Source: Leeia speluncae (GTDB lineage: Bacteria > Pseudomonadota > Gammaproteobacteria > Burkholderiales > Leeiaceae). Taken from it: a stretch of DNA of 64,000 nucleotides. The notes beneath the pieces were generated by a model. It did no database searches and was not told the DNA's origin. It saw only the letters and a list, made by a program, of their open reading frames with translations. Of the stretch, positions 50,001 to 58,620 are shown in pieces. Position numbers and translations under genes: made by a program. Each line of letters opens with the position of its first letter. Position 1 is the stretch's first letter. The stretch is taken from contig NZ_JAJBZT010000002.1 of assembly GCF_020564625.1 (NCBI RefSeq), positions 248,001 through 312,000 on the forward strand, given 5' to 3'.

Positions 50001-50168
50001 GCCGGTGCCGAACTACGCCAGCCACTCGGTGTAGCGGTAGTTGGTGGCTTAATCTTCTCGCAATTAATTACCCTCTACATCACGCCGGTGATTTACTTGT
50101 TCCTAGATAAATTCAGTAAACAAACAGAACGAGATTGGCATTTGGTGGATGGCGAGCATCCACGATAA
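47085..50168 (+). CDS. RND multidrug efflux pump, inner-membrane subunit (HAE1 / MdtC-like)
   Basis: 1027 aa with 12 transmembrane helices and two large periplasmic loops. Proton-relay aspartates are Asp401-Asp402 in VGLVVDDAIVVLENI; GLMLIGIVKKNAIMMVDFAI is the matching motif in the second half. The start MNISAFCIKRPVTTVLL is typical of MdtB/MdtC pumps. It should export drugs or organic compounds with the adaptor encoded upstream. Only one pump subunit is present, unlike MdtBC. Followed by a terminator. Confidence 0.94.
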   Translation: MNISAFCIKRPVTTVLLSISIVFAGILAYTKLPIAALPSYNTPVINVSASLSGASPDTMATSVALPLEKQFSTLPGIDSISSTNTLGSTSITLEFSPDRDIDAASVDVQAALLRAQRSLPDEMTSLPSYRKVNPADAPILILGITSPSLSLSELDDYAENVISPSLSTLNGVAQVQVFGQKKFAVRVTVDPQKLAARNLTMDELASALKSANANSALGTIDGKRQTLTIQANGQLRKAVDFAPLIVAIRDGNPVRLADIAKVEDSIENLKNASWVGKERAIVLAVQRQPDANTVATVDAIRATLPKLSSQLPQSIKIQLLNDRSVSIRESMHDVQFTLLLTVALVVMVMFLFLRKAVATLIPTVTLPISLIGTLGLMQVLGYSLDNISLLGLTLAVGLVVDDAIVVLENIVRHMENGEKALPAALKGSREMGFTIISISLSLVAVFIPIFFMPGTVGLMLHEFAVVVSLAILVSAVVSLTLIPLMASRLLKDGDHHESTNNPIIKLFESGFNAVAGAYASTLEIALRHRKIVGSLALASFGITIWMFMSIPKGFFPDEDLSQISANIDYGDGTGFDTATKLQLRIANIIEKDPAVASVTSSVSSTTGRMFITLKSKSDREPMTKVLERLRKDTGRVAGASVFLTATQNLRLGGKSTKSRYQYVLQSVSGGELNQWAEKLQQELRLNGDFRDVTSDTNLSSTVAQVNIDRDRANLLGVSIADIRTALYSAYGQRQAASIYTSSGDYAVVLSMPESLAQDENAIGQLPVRNKDGDLVTLDRVVHIVRQAGPSSVNHQGQLQAITISFNLAPGVTLGDAASTLENAQRSIQMPSSILTAWGGDAAAFQQNQTNQVVLILSALAVIYVLLGVLYESYLHPLTILAGLPSAAIGALAALQIFGLELTIIADIGLLMLIGIVKKNAIMMVDFAIESRREHGLSAIDAIRQACVLRFRPIMMTTLAAMMGALPLAFGWGAGAELRQPLGVAVVGGLIFSQLITLYITPVIYLFLDKFSKQTERDWHLVDGEHPR

Positions 50169-50182
50169 AGTGAGTGATAGGA

Positions 50183-50223
50183 CAAACAAGGGCGCACCGT
50201 CAAACTAGGTGCGTACTTGTTTG
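50183..50223 (+). terminator. Probable terminator after the RND operon
   Basis: Stem CAAACAAG..CGCACC / GGTGCG..CTTGTTTG with a nine-base loop and a two-base internal loop, 15 bases after the pump stop. The descending arm is T-rich (CTTGTTTG) rather than followed by a long T-run, so efficiency is uncertain. Confidence 0.6.
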
Positions 50224-50331
50224 ATATAAATCGATAAATGGGTGTTTTTATCGGTAAAAAACCATCATTTGCTTCATTGCAGCAAATTCCATCTACACAA
50301 ATTATGCATCGTGGATTATGCTGTAAACACC

Positions 50332-52002
50332 ATGGCAAATATTGCATCCTTTTTCAATAAAACCATCTCGACTGGTGAACCAGATTTTTCGCACGCAACG
50401 TATCTGGTCATCGATAGCGTTGCCGAAATGCGCAAAGCCCTAGAGATGACGTTAAGCTCGATTGGCGCAAACAAAGTAGAGTTTGCCTCTCGAGCAACCG
50501 ATGCTATTGCCAGAATTCAACGCGCAGACTTTGATGTGATTCTGTCTGACATCACGCTAGACAAGCCACTAGATGGCATGTTTTTGCTCGAAGAATTAAA
50601 AAACCGAAACCTGCTAAAGCCTTCTGCCGTCTTCATGATTGTGACCTCAGAAGCACACGCACAAAATGTGATATCTGCCGCCGAATTAGCCCCAGACGAC
50701 TATCTACTCAAGCCATTTACCGGCGAAGCGCTACTGAAACGATTAGAACGTTCTTACGCCAAGAAACAAGCCTTCCGCGTAGTAGATCACGCCATTTTGC
50801 AGCATGACTACCTACTCGCTCTTGCCGAGTGCAATCACCGGATAGATGACAAAGACCCATACCTTTTAGACTTTATGAAGATGAAAGGTAAACTGTGTTT
50901 GTTAACTGGTGATGCGGTCGAAGCCAAACGCACCTACCAACAATTACTCGATATCCGCCCATTTGGTTGGGCAAAAATGGGCTATGGTAAGGCGCTTTTT
51001 CAGCAGCGCAACTATGAAGAAGCACAAAAAGTCTTTGAAGAGCTCATTACTGAAAACCGCTACGCAATGGAAGCCTATGATTGGTTAGCCCATTGCCAAG
51101 AAGCACGTGACGATGCACTCAGTGCGCAAGATACGCTACAAAAAGCCGTCAATCTCTCCCCGTCTATTATTCATCGACTAAGGCATTTTGGTTCTGTTGC
51201 GGTCTCTAATCACGATTGGGAAAAGGTTAGTAAAGCATTTACGAGTTGCGTAGATTATGGGAAATACACCTTTCACCATGATCCGATGGATTATGCCCAC
51301 CTTAGCCATGCTCAAATCGCCCAAGGGGATATTGCTGCCGCAGAGAAAACAGTCTTCCAGGTAAAGAAAGCCTTTCAAACACCAGAAGCGGCCATCCTTG
51401 CAAAAACCATGGATTGCAAATTACTGATCGAGAAAAAACAGCTGTTTGAGGCCGAAGCCTTATTAGCGGATGCGCTTAAGGCATATGATCAATTAGGTGG
51501 GCAGATTCCTGCAGATATTCAGGTTGAATTAGCTGGCAGCTGTTATCAACTCAACCAGCCTGATGCAGCACGCCAAATAGCAGAGCAGGTAATCAAAAAC
51601 CAAAGTGATGAACCGCATATTGCCAGACATCTGCAGAATATGTTTCAAGCCGTGGGTAAAATCGAAGAAGGCGAACAACTCATTGCAGAAAACAATCGTG
51701 ACTTTGTAGAGAAAAACAACATTGCCGTGAACATGGCTAAAGGCGGAGACCTAGAAGGCGCAGTACAGCACTTCTTGTCCGTCCTATCTGAGCGACCAAA
51801 TAATCTATCGATTATGCTCAATACCATTAACGCAATATTGGCCTATGTAAACCATAACGGCTGGCACGAACATTACATGATGTTAGCCGCAGACTACCTA
51901 GAACATATCCGTACACAGCACCCAACCAATGGCAAATGCCAAAAATTGATGGCCTTGTATCGCAGCCTAAAATTCAAAAACCGAATTCAAGAAGAAGCAT
52001 AA
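50332..52002 (+). CDS. Response regulator with C-terminal TPR repeats
   Basis: 556 aa from the ATG at 50332. An earlier in-frame start at 50242 would add 30 residues unlike a receiver, but no Shine-Dalgarno marks the choice. Receiver domain at about 25-150 (TYLVIDSVAEMRKALE, phospho-acceptor in VILSDITLDKPLDGM, Lys in DDYLLKPFTGE), then TPR-type helical repeats from about 165 to the end (AKMGYGKALFQQRNYEEAQ). REC-TPR proteins use phosphorylation to gate protein-protein contacts; the partner is unknown. No kinase gene is adjacent. The small STAS-like gene follows after about 105 bases. Confidence 0.88.
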   Translation: MANIASFFNKTISTGEPDFSHATYLVIDSVAEMRKALEMTLSSIGANKVEFASRATDAIARIQRADFDVILSDITLDKPLDGMFLLEELKNRNLLKPSAVFMIVTSEAHAQNVISAAELAPDDYLLKPFTGEALLKRLERSYAKKQAFRVVDHAILQHDYLLALAECNHRIDDKDPYLLDFMKMKGKLCLLTGDAVEAKRTYQQLLDIRPFGWAKMGYGKALFQQRNYEEAQKVFEELITENRYAMEAYDWLAHCQEARDDALSAQDTLQKAVNLSPSIIHRLRHFGSVAVSNHDWEKVSKAFTSCVDYGKYTFHHDPMDYAHLSHAQIAQGDIAAAEKTVFQVKKAFQTPEAAILAKTMDCKLLIEKKQLFEAEALLADALKAYDQLGGQIPADIQVELAGSCYQLNQPDAARQIAEQVIKNQSDEPHIARHLQNMFQAVGKIEEGEQLIAENNRDFVEKNNIAVNMAKGGDLEGAVQHFLSVLSERPNNLSIMLNTINAILAYVNHNGWHEHYMMLAADYLEHIRTQHPTNGKCQKLMALYRSLKFKNRIQEEA

Positions 52003-52109
52003 CGGGATTAACAAATAAGCCACGCATCATGAATCTATTTGCGTGATCGTTCGTTTTAAGCCATGCTGTATTCATAAGCCCCACTCACATACCAATCAAG
52101 TAGAACGTT

Positions 52110-52532
52110 ATGAAACGACTAGGATGGTTTACATCCTCAGAGACTAAAACACCAACAGAACCTATCGTTTGGTTAGGTGAAGACGGCATTTTGCGCGTAG
52201 ACTACGGAGACTCACCGCATATTGATGGCGCAATGATCGAAAAAATCCGCCAAAAACATATTGCCCTAAGTGACAAACCACTCCCCGTCATGTTCATGGC
52301 CACCGGTCGCCCATCTTCCACCAAAGACGGCAGAGAGGCTGCCAGCACACCCGAGATTTGCAACATCACCACCGCCGTCGCTTTTGTCACCAAAAGCTGG
52401 TACATCCGCCAGCTACTAGACCTCTACCTCACCTTCGACCGCCCACCCTACCCAGCTTTTGTCTGCGAAACAGAAGAGGATGCGGCAGATTGGTTGATTC
52501 GGTATGTTCGCCAATCAGAAGGCGAAAGCTAG
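52110..52532 (+). CDS. Small STAS/SEC14-like hypothetical protein
   Basis: 140 aa, soluble. I recognise no named gene. The pattern WLGEDGILRVDYGD near the start, a central AVAFVTKSWYIRQLLDLYL and the late DRPPYPAFVCETEEDAADWL resemble small bacterial STAS/SEC14-like (DUF7793-type) proteins, in which a similar LNRPxxPTRLFTDEAEALAWL stretch is usual. This assignment is by eye only. If right, it could be a partner-switch element, and its neighbour is a REC-TPR protein in the same direction. Convergent with the polysaccharide island. Confidence 0.6.
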   Translation: MKRLGWFTSSETKTPTEPIVWLGEDGILRVDYGDSPHIDGAMIEKIRQKHIALSDKPLPVMFMATGRPSSTKDGREAASTPEICNITTAVAFVTKSWYIRQLLDLYLTFDRPPYPAFVCETEEDAADWLIRYVRQSEGES

Positions 52533-52561
52533 CAATCTTCCTACGCTTTTAGCCTCGCCAA

Positions 52562-53674
52562 TTACTCTTCATCCGATTGATGAATCTTACGAATAATCAT
52601 CCATTTTGGCGCACGGAACAGCACAAGAGATCTGTAGAGCCAAATGTAGCTAAACACAAACAACAACGTGAATAACTGCAACACCCACGTATGCTGCCAA
52701 AACAGCAGTGCAGGAATTACCGCTAGCGAAGACAGCACCCACAGGTAGGGAGAAGTCATCGCATTTCGCTGAGTTTTATGATGCGCCTCATTACTATTTA
52801 ACGCCCAACGGACAAGACGTTTGTAGATGAGTTGATGTAAATGTGCCGCATCTGGCATGCCAGGCGAACCACCTTTAAGAAATTTCCGACGGTAAATAGA
52901 GAATACAGTCTCGATGACTGGGTAAATTAGGAGCAAGAATGGAAACCACGCAGAAACTTGCGGGTGCCTATTGACCAGTAATATCGACAACTCCGCCAAC
53001 ATAAACCCGATAAAATAAGCGCCGCCATCACCCAAGAAAATCAATCCCCGAGGGTAATTCCAAACCAGAAATCCGAGCAAAGCCCCCACCATGGCCAGCG
53101 CAGCCCCCCAAATGAGCAAGTCTCCACAGATAAATGCCACATAGCCAAGTGCAAAGAACACAATTACAGCATATACACCAGCAAGCCCATTGTATCCATC
53201 AATAATATTAATCGCATTGGCAACCCCACCAGCAGCTACAGCGGTAATCAGCAAGGCAAAAGGCACATACACCAGCAGCGAATCTACATACGGAATATCA
53301 AGCCGGTGCAATCCTGCATCTAACAGAAAGAAACCGACCACAGCCGCTAACATCGTCAGCACCAACCGGTGCAGCACCCCAACTTTTTTGGTTACATCCT
53401 CAATCAGTCCACCAAGAAAAGCTGGTAAAGAACTAAGTAATAACAAACTAAACTCTCTACTAGAAGGCGCCTGCTTCACCAACTGCACAACCCAAATTGC
53501 TAGCATTGCTATAAAGAGGGAAATGCCACCAATACGTGGCACTGGATGAACATGAAATTTCTGTACCCCATTCAAATCATGATCTGAAGAAAAATGCCCG
53601 TGAACGTGATCGAACCGGATAACAAGCAGAGTGACAATCAGTGAGATGAAAAAACCAACGAGTAAATGCGTCAT
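52562..53674 (-). CDS. Polyprenyl-phosphate sugar-1-phosphate transferase (WecA/WbpL, MraY superfamily)
   Basis: 370 aa, about ten transmembrane helices. Family motifs: VQKFHVHPVPRIGGISLF, GGLIEDVTKKVGVLHRL (Mg-binding acidic loop), NIINIIDGYNGLAG-type loop and GLIFLGDGGAYFIGF. It should transfer a HexNAc-1-phosphate to undecaprenyl phosphate and so start the glycan made by the island. AAGGTG lies four bases before the ATG. It is the last gene on the minus strand of the island and has more neighbour-like composition than the genes upstream. Confidence 0.88.
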   Translation of the reverse strand: MTHLLVGFFISLIVTLLVIRFDHVHGHFSSDHDLNGVQKFHVHPVPRIGGISLFIAMLAIWVVQLVKQAPSSREFSLLLLSSLPAFLGGLIEDVTKKVGVLHRLVLTMLAAVVGFFLLDAGLHRLDIPYVDSLLVYVPFALLITAVAAGGVANAINIIDGYNGLAGVYAVIVFFALGYVAFICGDLLIWGAALAMVGALLGFLVWNYPRGLIFLGDGGAYFIGFMLAELSILLVNRHPQVSAWFPFLLLIYPVIETVFSIYRRKFLKGGSPGMPDAAHLHQLIYKRLVRWALNSNEAHHKTQRNAMTSPYLWVLSSLAVIPALLFWQHTWVLQLFTLLFVFSYIWLYRSLVLFRAPKWMIIRKIHQSDEE

Positions 53675-53742
53675 TCAACACCTTGTCAACTTAACACATA
53701 AGGTTTAATTCAAATTATGTTATAAAGGAACATATATAAATA

Positions 53743-54864
53743 TTATTTATTCCAAACCAATCTATTTACATACGGTATATAACTTAAAACAATTTTTAGT
53801 ATCTGGTGTGAAGCTGCAGGATTGATGTAATCCTCAACATTCGATGGATTATTGCGAATTAAATCCATATTAATCGTAACATCAACTGCACGAAGAACAT
53901 TCTCAGGGTCAAGGCCAGACATGATAAGAATGCCAGCATCCATTCCCTCCGGACGTTCATGAACATTTCTTACTGTAATTGCTCTAAAATTTAATAAAGA
54001 TGACTCTTCTGTAATCGTTCCACTATCCGACAATACACAAAGAGCATTTTTCTGTAAACAGACGTAATCAGAAAAACCAAAAGGCTTTAAAAAACGAACC
54101 CTTTTATCTAATTCATAATTTTTTAAATTATCCAATCGCTTCTGTGTCCTAGGATGAGTTGATACAATTACAGGGACATCATATTGATTAGCTAATTTAT
54201 TAAGTGTATTCAACAGCAAAAGGAGATTGCTCTCGGAATCAACATTTTCTTCACGATGAATACTTACAATAAAATATGAATTCTTCACAAGTTGCAATAA
54301 TGACAATATTGATGAATTACTTATTTTATGCTCATAATAATTCAGCACCTCGTGCATATGAGAGCCTGTTTTAAAAACAGTTTCAGGACGTATTCCTTCC
54401 GAAATCAAATATCGTCTAGCATGCTCAGTCAAGACGAGATTTATATCACTCAAGTGGTCTATGACCTTTCGGTTTAACTCTTCTGGTACATTTTGATCAA
54501 AGCACCTATTGCCTGCCTCCATGTGAAAAACAGGGATTTTTCTACGTTTGGCAACTAAAACAGAAAGGCAAGAATTAGTGTCGCCGTATAGCAATAATGC
54601 ATCGGGCTGCTCAATCTGTAAAATTTCATCAGCTTTCTCAATAATCCTAGCAATAGTACCCGACACAGTTCCTGTTGCAACATCAAGAAAATAATTTGGC
54701 TTACGTATTTCCAAATCTTCAAAAAAAACCTGATTCAATTCGTAGTCATAATTCTGTCCAGTATGAACAAGGATATGATTAACATGCTTGTCAAACTCAG
54801 CGATTACACGACTCATCTTAATAAGCTCTGGTCGAGTACCAACAATAGTCATAATTTTAAGCAT
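53743..54864 (-). CDS. UDP-HexNAc 2-epimerase, non-hydrolysing (WbjD/FnlC/WbvD-like)
   Basis: 373 aa, GT-B-like epimerase fold. KIMTIVGTRPELIKMSRVI, HILVHTGQNYDYELNQVFF, LLYGDTNSCL, FHMEAGNRCFDQNVPEE and SDSGTITEESSLL are characteristic. The HTGQNYDYELN..FFEDL block is typical of the CapG/WbjD/FnlC/WbvD subgroup that works on UDP-L-sugars rather than of WecB. Third enzyme of a three-gene pathway: it overlaps the dehydratase gene by eight bases, with AAGGAAG before its ATG. Confidence 0.9.
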   Translation of the reverse strand: MLKIMTIVGTRPELIKMSRVIAEFDKHVNHILVHTGQNYDYELNQVFFEDLEIRKPNYFLDVATGTVSGTIARIIEKADEILQIEQPDALLLYGDTNSCLSVLVAKRRKIPVFHMEAGNRCFDQNVPEELNRKVIDHLSDINLVLTEHARRYLISEGIRPETVFKTGSHMHEVLNYYEHKISNSSILSLLQLVKNSYFIVSIHREENVDSESNLLLLLNTLNKLANQYDVPVIVSTHPRTQKRLDNLKNYELDKRVRFLKPFGFSDYVCLQKNALCVLSDSGTITEESSLLNFRAITVRNVHERPEGMDAGILIMSGLDPENVLRAVDVTINMDLIRNNPSNVEDYINPAASHQILKIVLSYIPYVNRLVWNK

Positions 54865-55870
54865 TTAGTTCTTCCTTGATATAATCAAGCTGAAGAAGCA
54901 TTGATTCTATTTGTTTTACATGTAAACGATGTGTGTTATGCGAAGTATAATCTTCCGTTTGGGATATCATTGATTCACCAGAACTAAAATATTTTTCATA
55001 ATTTAAGTTTCTGTTATCCGCAGGTAATCGATAGTAATTTCCCATGTCCTCAGCTGTAACCATTTCTTCACGCGAAATTAAAGATTCAAATAACTTTTCT
55101 CCATGTCGCGTTCCAATAATATTGATGTTATGTGAAGGCTTCTCAAATATATTGCAAAGAGCTACAGCAAGATCGTTAACAGTTGAAGCAGGTGCTTTCT
55201 GTACAAAAATATCACCTTGACTACCATGTTCAAAAGCATACAGAACAAGATCAACAGACTCTTCAAGGGACATTAAAAAGCGAGTCATTTCCGGATCAGT
55301 TATGGTCAAAGGCTTATTTTCCTTTAACTGTTTAATAAACAAAGGAATTACAGACCCTCGAGATGCCATCACGTTACCATATCGCGTTGCACAGAAAACA
55401 GTACTTGTAGGCGCTTGCAAACGGGCCTGCGCAATCATTACTTTTTCAGCAAGGGCTTTTGTAAGCCCCATTGCATTTATTGGGTAAACCGCTTTGTCAG
55501 TACTCAGTACGATAACTTTTTGTACATTCTGGGCAGTTGCCGCACGCAGCACATTTTCAGTACCAAGTACATTCGTTTTTAATGCCTCCATTGGATAAAA
55601 CTCACATGAAGGAACTTGTTTTAATGCTGCTGCATGAAAGATATAATCAACCCCACAACATGCAGAGTAAATACTTGAATAATCTCTTACATCACCGATA
55701 TAAAATTTTAGCCGGTCATTATTAAATGATAATCTGATTTCCTCTTGTTTTTTTTCATCACGGCTAAATACAATTATTTCTTTAACATTAGTTTTCAAAA
55801 ATCGTTTAAGAACAGTTTGACCAAATGAGCCAGTTCCACCAGTAATAAGTAACGTTTTATTATCAAACAT
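54857..55870 (-). CDS. UDP-GlcNAc 4,6-dehydratase/5-epimerase (WbjB/CapE/FnlA/WbvB-like)
   Basis: 337 aa from the ATG at 55870, overlapping the upstream reductase gene by eight bases; a GTG four codons earlier is less likely. SDR fold: LLITGGTGSFGQTVLKRF NAD(P) loop, LSTDKAVYPINAMGLTKALA where Met replaces the usual catalytic Tyr (MxxxK), as in CapE/WbjB inverting dehydratases. It converts UDP-GlcNAc into UDP-2-acetamido-2,6-dideoxy-L-arabino-hexos-4-ulose, the entry to L-FucNAc and L-QuiNAc. Cytosolic. Confidence 0.92.
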   Translation of the reverse strand: MFDNKTLLITGGTGSFGQTVLKRFLKTNVKEIIVFSRDEKKQEEIRLSFNNDRLKFYIGDVRDYSSIYSACCGVDYIFHAAALKQVPSCEFYPMEALKTNVLGTENVLRAATAQNVQKVIVLSTDKAVYPINAMGLTKALAEKVMIAQARLQAPTSTVFCATRYGNVMASRGSVIPLFIKQLKENKPLTITDPEMTRFLMSLEESVDLVLYAFEHGSQGDIFVQKAPASTVNDLAVALCNIFEKPSHNINIIGTRHGEKLFESLISREEMVTAEDMGNYYRLPADNRNLNYEKYFSSGESMISQTEDYTSHNTHRLHVKQIESMLLQLDYIKEELNA

Positions 55871-56735
55871 TATATTCTTCACTATAAAAATTCTTCATAT
55901 CAAGTAGCATATCTGTCCATGAAGGACACACATAATTAGTTTTTGATGTGAATTTACTGTTATCAAGTGAACGATCGATAAAAAAATCAGGATACTCTTC
56001 AATTAAAATTTTATGATTAAAGATAGAAGAAGCCTCTTTCAATAAATTATATTTGGAAATGCGACTTGAAGATACATGATATAACCCATGTAAATCTTCA
56101 TTACACAAGACTGTATCTCTAATAACACGTGACAACTCTACGGTTGTCAAACCAGAAAAATATGCATTTGAGTAACCAGAAATTTTATGCTTTTGGCTTA
56201 AAAACCAATCTATCAATGAGTGAGAACCGGATAACTCTCTTCCCACAATAGAGGTTCGCAATGTTATTGAATTTTCAGAATTTAGCTCACCTAACAACTT
56301 AGATCTTCCATATAAATCTTCAGCATCTGGAATATCACTTTCAAGATACATTCCTTTTTTTCCGGAAAATACACAGTCAGTACTAATATGTATTAATCGA
56401 GTGCCCGAAAGTTTGCAAATTGCATTTAAGCGATGAGGGAAAATACTATTTAACGGGAGGGTAATCAATGGATCATTCACTGCTGAGATTTGTTTGATTA
56501 GTCCGATGCAATTAATAATCACATTTGGTTTATGCTCATCAAACATCTTCAATAATTGATCACTGTCATTTATATCAATATTAATTCTGCATTTTGACTT
56601 AAGCTTATCTGGCAACCTACTAATACTAGCAGAGGTTCTATATGAACCAATGACATCAAAATCGCCTCGTTGGCTTAGCACACCAAGCATTGCATTCCCA
56701 AGCATACCTGAAGAGCCCAGTACAATAATTTTCAT
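55863..56735 (-). CDS. RmlD-like SDR reductase of the UDP-L-sugar pathway (WbvR-like)
   Basis: 290 aa, SDR with VLGSSGMLGNAML nucleotide loop, LIHISTDCVFSGKKGMY and YGRSKLLGE (YxxxK). It is RmlD-type and lacks the C-terminal cupin of WbjC/CapF (about 370 aa). In Vibrio O37 an RmlD-like reductase (WbvR) in this place directs the pathway to UDP-L-RhaNAc and then UDP-L-QuiNAc, while WbjC leads to L-FucNAc. Hence I infer L-QuiNAc, without proof of stereochemistry. First of three overlapping pathway genes. Confidence 0.86.
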   Translation of the reverse strand: MKIIVLGSSGMLGNAMLGVLSQRGDFDVIGSYRTSASISRLPDKLKSKCRINIDINDSDQLLKMFDEHKPNVIINCIGLIKQISAVNDPLITLPLNSIFPHRLNAICKLSGTRLIHISTDCVFSGKKGMYLESDIPDAEDLYGRSKLLGELNSENSITLRTSIVGRELSGSHSLIDWFLSQKHKISGYSNAYFSGLTTVELSRVIRDTVLCNEDLHGLYHVSSSRISKYNLLKEASSIFNHKILIEEYPDFFIDRSLDNSKFTSKTNYVCPSWTDMLLDMKNFYSEEYNV

Positions 56736-56755
56736 TTATTTACTCTTATTAGGAT

Positions 56756-57538
56756 TTAAGTAAAATCACGCGTCTTGTTACCACGCTTATCCATAAAACC
56801 TCTTTTTTTCCAGAGCGCACTATGGGGTTCTTCAACAGAAATCAGATTGCCTGGCCTTGCATCTTTCGTGTAGTAGTAAAGTAATATTGATCTGCGCGGA
56901 ATATCTTCTGGAAAATTAATTGGATCAGGCAAACCATGAAAACTCTTGTCATGAGAATCAAATATCACCAATCTGTTATGCAACGGAGCAACCTTTTTAA
57001 TACAATTGGTCCCTGTTTCATCATAAACACCAAACTCACCACCCCATGACTCTTCCCATCCAGGGTTTAAATATAGTAATGCATTTAAACGACGGTTTAG
57101 TCCTGTCGCATCATGATAATTTCCATCCACATGGACATCTAACAATCCACCGCGCATACTTACATTCAAACCACCGCCAGTAAAATACGGGTCAGGTATA
57201 ATTTTAGGGATCCCCATTACTTGAGACATTGCGCGAAGAAAAGGTGCGCTATTCATAATACGAACAACGTCAACAATTGTATCAGGAATATCAAACTCTG
57301 ATTTCCAATCTGTCCTATACTTAACTTCAATATCTGCATCATTTGAATGCTGCCAACAAGGATTACTGAGTTTTGGAAACCGATTAATACACTCATTAGC
57401 CAACTCAACAGGCAAAAAATCGTCAATAACTATATGCTTAAAAGGTGCAGTATAGTAACCATCACCTTCTTTTACACCCAATATTTTGCTGCAAGATTTA
57501 TTTGCAATTTCAGAAAGCATCTGTTGATCTAATTTCAT
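56756..57538 (-). CDS. 2-oxoglutarate/Fe(II)-dependent oxygenase (prolyl 4-hydroxylase-like)
   Basis: 260 aa. Double-stranded beta-helix dioxygenase with iron ligands His136 and Asp138 in LLDVHVDGNYHD, distal His201 in KSFHGLPDP, and the 2-oxoglutarate-binding Arg in PRRSILLYYYT. GGEFGVYD is typical of this family. Members hydroxylate prolyl residues, sugars or small molecules. Inside a glycan cluster it may modify the polysaccharide, a lipid-linked intermediate or a protein; substrate unknown. It overlaps the glycosyltransferase gene upstream by four bases. AT-rich. Confidence 0.85.
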   Translation of the reverse strand: MKLDQQMLSEIANKSCSKILGVKEGDGYYTAPFKHIVIDDFLPVELANECINRFPKLSNPCWQHSNDADIEVKYRTDWKSEFDIPDTIVDVVRIMNSAPFLRAMSQVMGIPKIIPDPYFTGGGLNVSMRGGLLDVHVDGNYHDATGLNRRLNALLYLNPGWEESWGGEFGVYDETGTNCIKKVAPLHNRLVIFDSHDKSFHGLPDPINFPEDIPRRSILLYYYTKDARPGNLISVEEPHSALWKKRGFMDKRGNKTRDFT

Positions 57539-58620
57539 TTTTTTGATTCCAATCTTAATGTTTCAAAAACAAAATCTCTATATGCCATATTAGTCGTCAA
57601 ATTCTTACTACTTATAAATTTTTCAACTGAACTAATATCACTTAGTCCCGAAAGTTGAACAAACTGAGTAAACAAATCAAAATCACCATATTGCATTTTT
57701 CTGCACATACCCAATTCAATCAATTCATCAGTTAATGAATTTTCAAACCAAACTATGGGCTTGTACTCATAAAACAACGACTCAATCAATGCATAACTAA
57801 ACGACTCGAATCTAGAGGAAATAAATCCAATTTTATTAGGAACATTTCGCAAGTAATCTCTAATCTCCTGATTTCCATACCCTGAAATCATATTGACCTT
57901 CAGATCAGCAATACCATTTAGCCGAGCAACCAAGCTCAGTACTTTTTGTAGTTCAGCTTCACTTTCTTCCAAATAAAAAATGAAAATTTCATGAATTAAA
58001 TCACAGTTCATTTTGCCATTTAAAATATGTAACTCAAGAGTTGAAAGAAACTTTGAAATACCTTTATTTTCCACCATTCTAGCGTTTAATATTATTGAAA
58101 CGCCTAATAATGAATCAAAATTACATCCAACTTCCAACTCACCGATATTAGGTATTACATCTGGCAATACCGACGCTTTCTCAACTTTACAAATTTTTGA
58201 TACAAATGAAATTTCTTCATGACCACTCGCAATCACAAATATTTTTTTAAAAAAATATATTTTCAATAAAAAAGTTAATACTCTTATTATTTTATTTTTA
58301 AAAACTCCATTAACATTTAAAGCCCCCTCCCTTAATTCACCATGCGGCATCAATAGAACTTCACAAGGCAATGGCAACGCAAGTAAGAATATCGAAAAAG
58401 GAGAAAAGAAAGAATGTATAATAAATTTTCTATATTTTAAGTTTTTTAATAAAAAAATGAGTTGTTGTAACTTACTAGTGTTAAGTAACGAATAATAATC
58501 TACGCTTGCTTCATTAAATATGCTTGATTTTTGAATAAGGGAAATGGCTCTAGCAACCCCCCCTCCTTCAACTGGATCACTGCCCACATGGCTAACCCAA
58601 CAAACCCTATCTGACCTCAT
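57535..58620 (-). CDS. Glycosyltransferase (GT4-like)
   Basis: 361 aa from the ATG at 58620, which has AGGTG six bases upstream and overlaps the ABC gene by 14 bases. Opening CWVSHVGSDPVEGGGVARAI and late FISSRFESFSYALIESLFYEYKP correspond to the N-terminal acceptor loop and C-terminal nucleotide-sugar EX7E-type motif of GT4 enzymes. Sequence is divergent and AT-rich, so donor and linkage cannot be named. Cytosolic or peripheral membrane. Confidence 0.78.
   Translation of the reverse strand: MRSDRVCWVSHVGSDPVEGGGVARAISLIQKSSIFNEASVDYYSLLNTSKLQQLIFLLKNLKYRKFIIHSFFSPFSIFLLALPLPCEVLLMPHGELREGALNVNGVFKNKIIRVLTFLLKIYFFKKIFVIASGHEEISFVSKICKVEKASVLPDVIPNIGELEVGCNFDSLLGVSIILNARMVENKGISKFLSTLELHILNGKMNCDLIHEIFIFYLEESEAELQKVLSLVARLNGIADLKVNMISGYGNQEIRDYLRNVPNKIGFISSRFESFSYALIESLFYEYKPIVWFENSLTDELIELGMCRKMQYGDFDLFTQFVQLSGLSDISSVEKFISSKNLTTNMAYRDFVFETLRLESKK

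Noticed and set aside
53743-54864. WecB (enterobacterial common antigen UDP-GlcNAc 2-epimerase)
   Set aside because: The HTGQNYDYELN block and the overlap with an inverting dehydratase gene fit the WbjD/FnlC/WbvD subgroup better.
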